Position numbers and translations under genes: made by a program
From: Verrucomicrobiales bacterium
GTDB lineage: Bacteria > Verrucomicrobiota > Verrucomicrobiia > Verrucomicrobiales > SLCJ01
Length of the DNA stretch: 15,233 bases
Assembly (NCBI GenBank): GCA_007125835.1
Contig: SLCJ01000302.1
Span: 1 to 15,233, forward strand
Direction of reading: 5' to 3'
Shown here: in pieces, positions 13,753 through 15,233 of the stretch
How the letters are laid out: each line of letters begins with the position of its first letter
How positions within the stretch are numbered: position 1 is the stretch's first letter
Notes under the pieces: generated by a model
What the model was told of the DNA's origin: nothing
The model's database searches: none
The model's input: only the letters and a program-made list of their open reading frames with translations

Positions 13753-14649
13753 ATGGAGATAGTGAAAACGGTTGAGGAAACGCGGCAGGCGATACGGCGG
13801 CGCAAACCGTCCTGCATTGTATTGGTTCCGACGATGGGCGCGCTGCACGAGGGGCATACGGTGTTGATTGAGGAGGCGCGGGATCTGGCGGGTGAGAGTG
13901 GTGTGGTGGTGGTAAGTGTGTTTGTGAATCCCACGCAGTTCGGGCCGGAGGAGGATTTTGACGCGTATCCTCGTGATCTCGATGGTGATGCGGGGGTTTG
14001 CGCGGATGCGGGAGCGGATTTGATGTTTGCGCCGTCGGCGCAGGCGATGTATCCGGAGGGATTTTCGACGGTTGTGGAGGAGACGCAGTTGTCGCAGCAT
14101 CTGTGCGGGGTGAGTCGGCCGGGGCATTTTTCCGGGGTATGCACGGTGGTGTTGAAGCTTTTGAATATCACCGGTGCCCAGTTGGCGGTTTTTGGCGAGA
14201 AGGATTTCCAGCAGTTGGGGGTAATCCGGCGGGTGGTTCGCGATTTGAATCTGGATGTGGAGATTGTGGGCGTGCCGACGGTGAGGGAGGACGACGGGCT
14301 GGCGATGAGTTCGCGCAACCGTTATCTTGACGGCGACCAGCGCCTGGCGGCGACGCGCCTGGCCTACGGCTTGGAGCTTGCGCGCGAGGCCTATTTTGGC
14401 GGTGAGCGGTCGGCGGAGGAATTGTTGTCGATTGTCGAGGACACGCTGGCTCCCTGTGGGTTCGCACGGGTGGACTACATTGAGTTGGTGGATGCGGAGA
14501 CGTTTCGTCCCGTGGAGCGGGCTGATGGCGATTCGGTGTTGGCTGCGGCGGTGTTTTTCGGTCAGACGCGGCTGATTGATCATGTGGATCTGGCGGCGGT
14601 GGAGTGTCTTGAAGAGGAGGTGCCCGAGGAGGAAATGACCTACAGTTGA
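13753..14649 (+). CDS. panC: Pantothenate synthetase
   Basis: PanC condenses D-pantoate with beta-alanine using ATP, through a pantoyl-adenylate, to give pantothenate for coenzyme A. The 298-residue product has the nucleotidyltransferase motif PTMGALHEGH (26-35, His32 and His35), VFVNPTQFGPEEDFDAYPRD (57-75), FGEKDFQQL (147-155) and MSSRNRYL (185-192), all in the usual order and at usual length (about 280-300). I chose the ATG at 13753 because the conserved N-terminus begins there; the frame is open further upstream but crosses the nrdR leader. No Shine-Dalgarno sequence is seen. It diverges from nrdR and is followed by nadB about 105 bases on. Confidence 0.97.
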   Translation: MEIVKTVEETRQAIRRRKPSCIVLVPTMGALHEGHTVLIEEARDLAGESGVVVVSVFVNPTQFGPEEDFDAYPRDLDGDAGVCADAGADLMFAPSAQAMYPEGFSTVVEETQLSQHLCGVSRPGHFSGVCTVVLKLLNITGAQLAVFGEKDFQQLGVIRRVVRDLNLDVEIVGVPTVREDDGLAMSSRNRYLDGDQRLAATRLAYGLELAREAYFGGERSAEELLSIVEDTLAPCGFARVDYIELVDAETFRPVERADGDSVLAAAVFFGQTRLIDHVDLAAVECLEEEVPEEEMTYS

Positions 14650-14736
14650 TTTTCGCTTGGCGGGCACGGGTGGCGCCGTTTCCCCCCCGGGAGGGCTCGG
14701 ACGGAAGATCCGGACCCGCTGGCAGGCAGCTGGGCG

Positions 14737-14742
14737 TATATT
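14737..14742 (+). promoter_or_regulatory. Possible -10 element of nadB
   Basis: TATATT lies 12 bases before the nadB ATG in an otherwise GC-rich spacer. No good -35 hexamer is found 16-18 bases upstream. If used, the leader would be about six bases. It is a weak candidate and nadB may instead be read from panC. Confidence 0.25.
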
Positions 14743-14754
14743 GTGATTCGGGAA

Positions 14755-15233
14755 ATGGAGACATTTGATTACATCGTGGTGGGAAGCGGCATAGCCGGTC
14801 TGAGTTTCGCGCTGAAGGCGGCGGAAACGGGGCGGGTGCTGGTGCTGACCAAGCGGCGCGGCGAGGATAGCAATACGGCTTGGGCGCAGGGTGGCGTGGC
14901 CTGCGTGACGAGTGCGGAGGACAGTTTCGAACTGCACTTGCGTGATACGCTGGACGCGGGGGCGGGTCTCTGTGACGAGGAGGTGGCGCGGGGAATCATC
15001 GAAGAGGGGCCGGAGCGGATCGCGGAGTTGGTGGGGTTGGGGGTGGAGTTTGATCGGCGGGGTGCATCGGCGGAGCCGGACCTCGGACGAGAGGGGGGGC
15101 ACAGCAAACGGCGGGTGCTGCACTCCCGGGATTCGACGGGACGCGAAATTTCGGACAAGCTGTTGGCCCGGGTGCGCGGTCACGAAGGGATCGATTTGCG
15201 TGAGGACCACTGCGCGATCGACCTGCTGACCAC
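14755..15233 (+). CDS. nadB: L-aspartate oxidase, N-terminal part (runs off the window)
   Basis: NadB oxidises L-aspartate to iminoaspartate with FAD, the first step of de novo NAD synthesis. The visible 159 residues start METFDYIVVGSGIAGLSFAL, a Rossmann FAD-binding motif (GSGIAG at 10-15). Then come LTKRRGEDSNTAWAQGGVA (31-49) and the family mark GREGGHSKRRVLHSRDSTGREI (111-132). These agree with NadB rather than the SdhA/FrdA flavoproteins. The remaining ~370 residues lie beyond the window. The ATG at 14755 is the only start matching the conserved N-terminus. The placement after panC groups two cofactor-synthesis genes. Confidence 0.94.
   Translation, partial: METFDYIVVGSGIAGLSFALKAAETGRVLVLTKRRGEDSNTAWAQGGVACVTSAEDSFELHLRDTLDAGAGLCDEEVARGIIEEGPERIAELVGLGVEFDRRGASAEPDLGREGGHSKRRVLHSRDSTGREISDKLLARVRGHEGIDLREDHCAIDLLT

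Noticed and set aside
13563..14318. N-terminal extension of nrdR by about 250 codons
   Set aside because: The upstream frame is antisense to panC and low-complexity; the NrdR family begins with the zinc ribbon at the ATG at 13562.
13747..15210. Long minus-strand open frame (487 codons) opposite panC and nadB
   Set aside because: It is rich in His, Arg, Pro and Gln, typical of the antisense of GC-rich genes; panC and nadB on the plus strand are certain.

Overview
The window is GC-rich bacterial chromosome made mostly of ordinary housekeeping genes, with a decayed integration site at one end and repeat-rich intergenic stretches in the middle. The gene content and dispersed intergenic repeats (AACCACGGATG-type, GGGGTCAGGTCTT-type, 'acttcgcgtctttg'-type) suggest a member of the Verrucomicrobia/PVC group, perhaps near Opitutae. 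That placement is inference; no rRNA or other phylogenetic marker is present.

Layout: (1) 1-1315 is a tRNA-Lys(UUU) gene on the minus strand. Beside its 3' end lies a tyrosine-recombinase remnant with a one-base frameshift, joined in frame to the C-terminal end of an IS91-type (Y2) transposase. This looks like the wreck of an integrative element at a tRNA site. (2) 1445-3553 is the minus-strand pair accD-folC (acetyl-CoA carboxylase beta subunit; folylpolyglutamate/dihydrofolate synthase). (3) 3767-6529 is a tight plus-strand operon pyrR-pyrB-pyrC' with overlapping genes. The third product has the dihydroorotase fold signature but has lost two of the metal/catalytic residues (Asn in their place), so it is probably a structural pseudo-dihydroorotase that partners aspartate carbamoyltransferase, as in Pseudomonas. 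(4) 6530-9184 holds one clear gene, a class-V PLP aminotransferase on the minus strand. It is surrounded by dispersed repeats, some in inverted pairs on both sides of it, plus a small uncertain ORF. (5) 9185-12266 is a minus-strand two-gene unit: a DUF5069-type cytosolic protein, then a large secreted TPR protein. A good sigma70-like promoter is placed so that the first mRNA would be leaderless. (6) 12502-13562 is nrdR followed by an uncharacterised gene overlapping it by four bases. (7) 13753-15233 is panC and the start of nadB on the plus strand, divergent from nrdR. Between nrdR and panC there is a perfect 11-bp inverted repeat with arms centred 30 bp apart, which fits a pair of NrdR-box-like sites.

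Most of the gene set serves nucleotide and cofactor supply: pyrimidine synthesis (pyrRBC'), folate polyglutamylation (folC), coenzyme A (panC), NAD (nadB), fatty-acid initiation (accD), and control of ribonucleotide reductase (nrdR). No complete novel defence or mobile system is visible. The items most worth a second look are the pseudo-dihydroorotase operon, the nrdR-coupled unknown gene and its paired operator-like sites, the repeat-bracketed aminotransferase, and the integrase/IS91 chimera.
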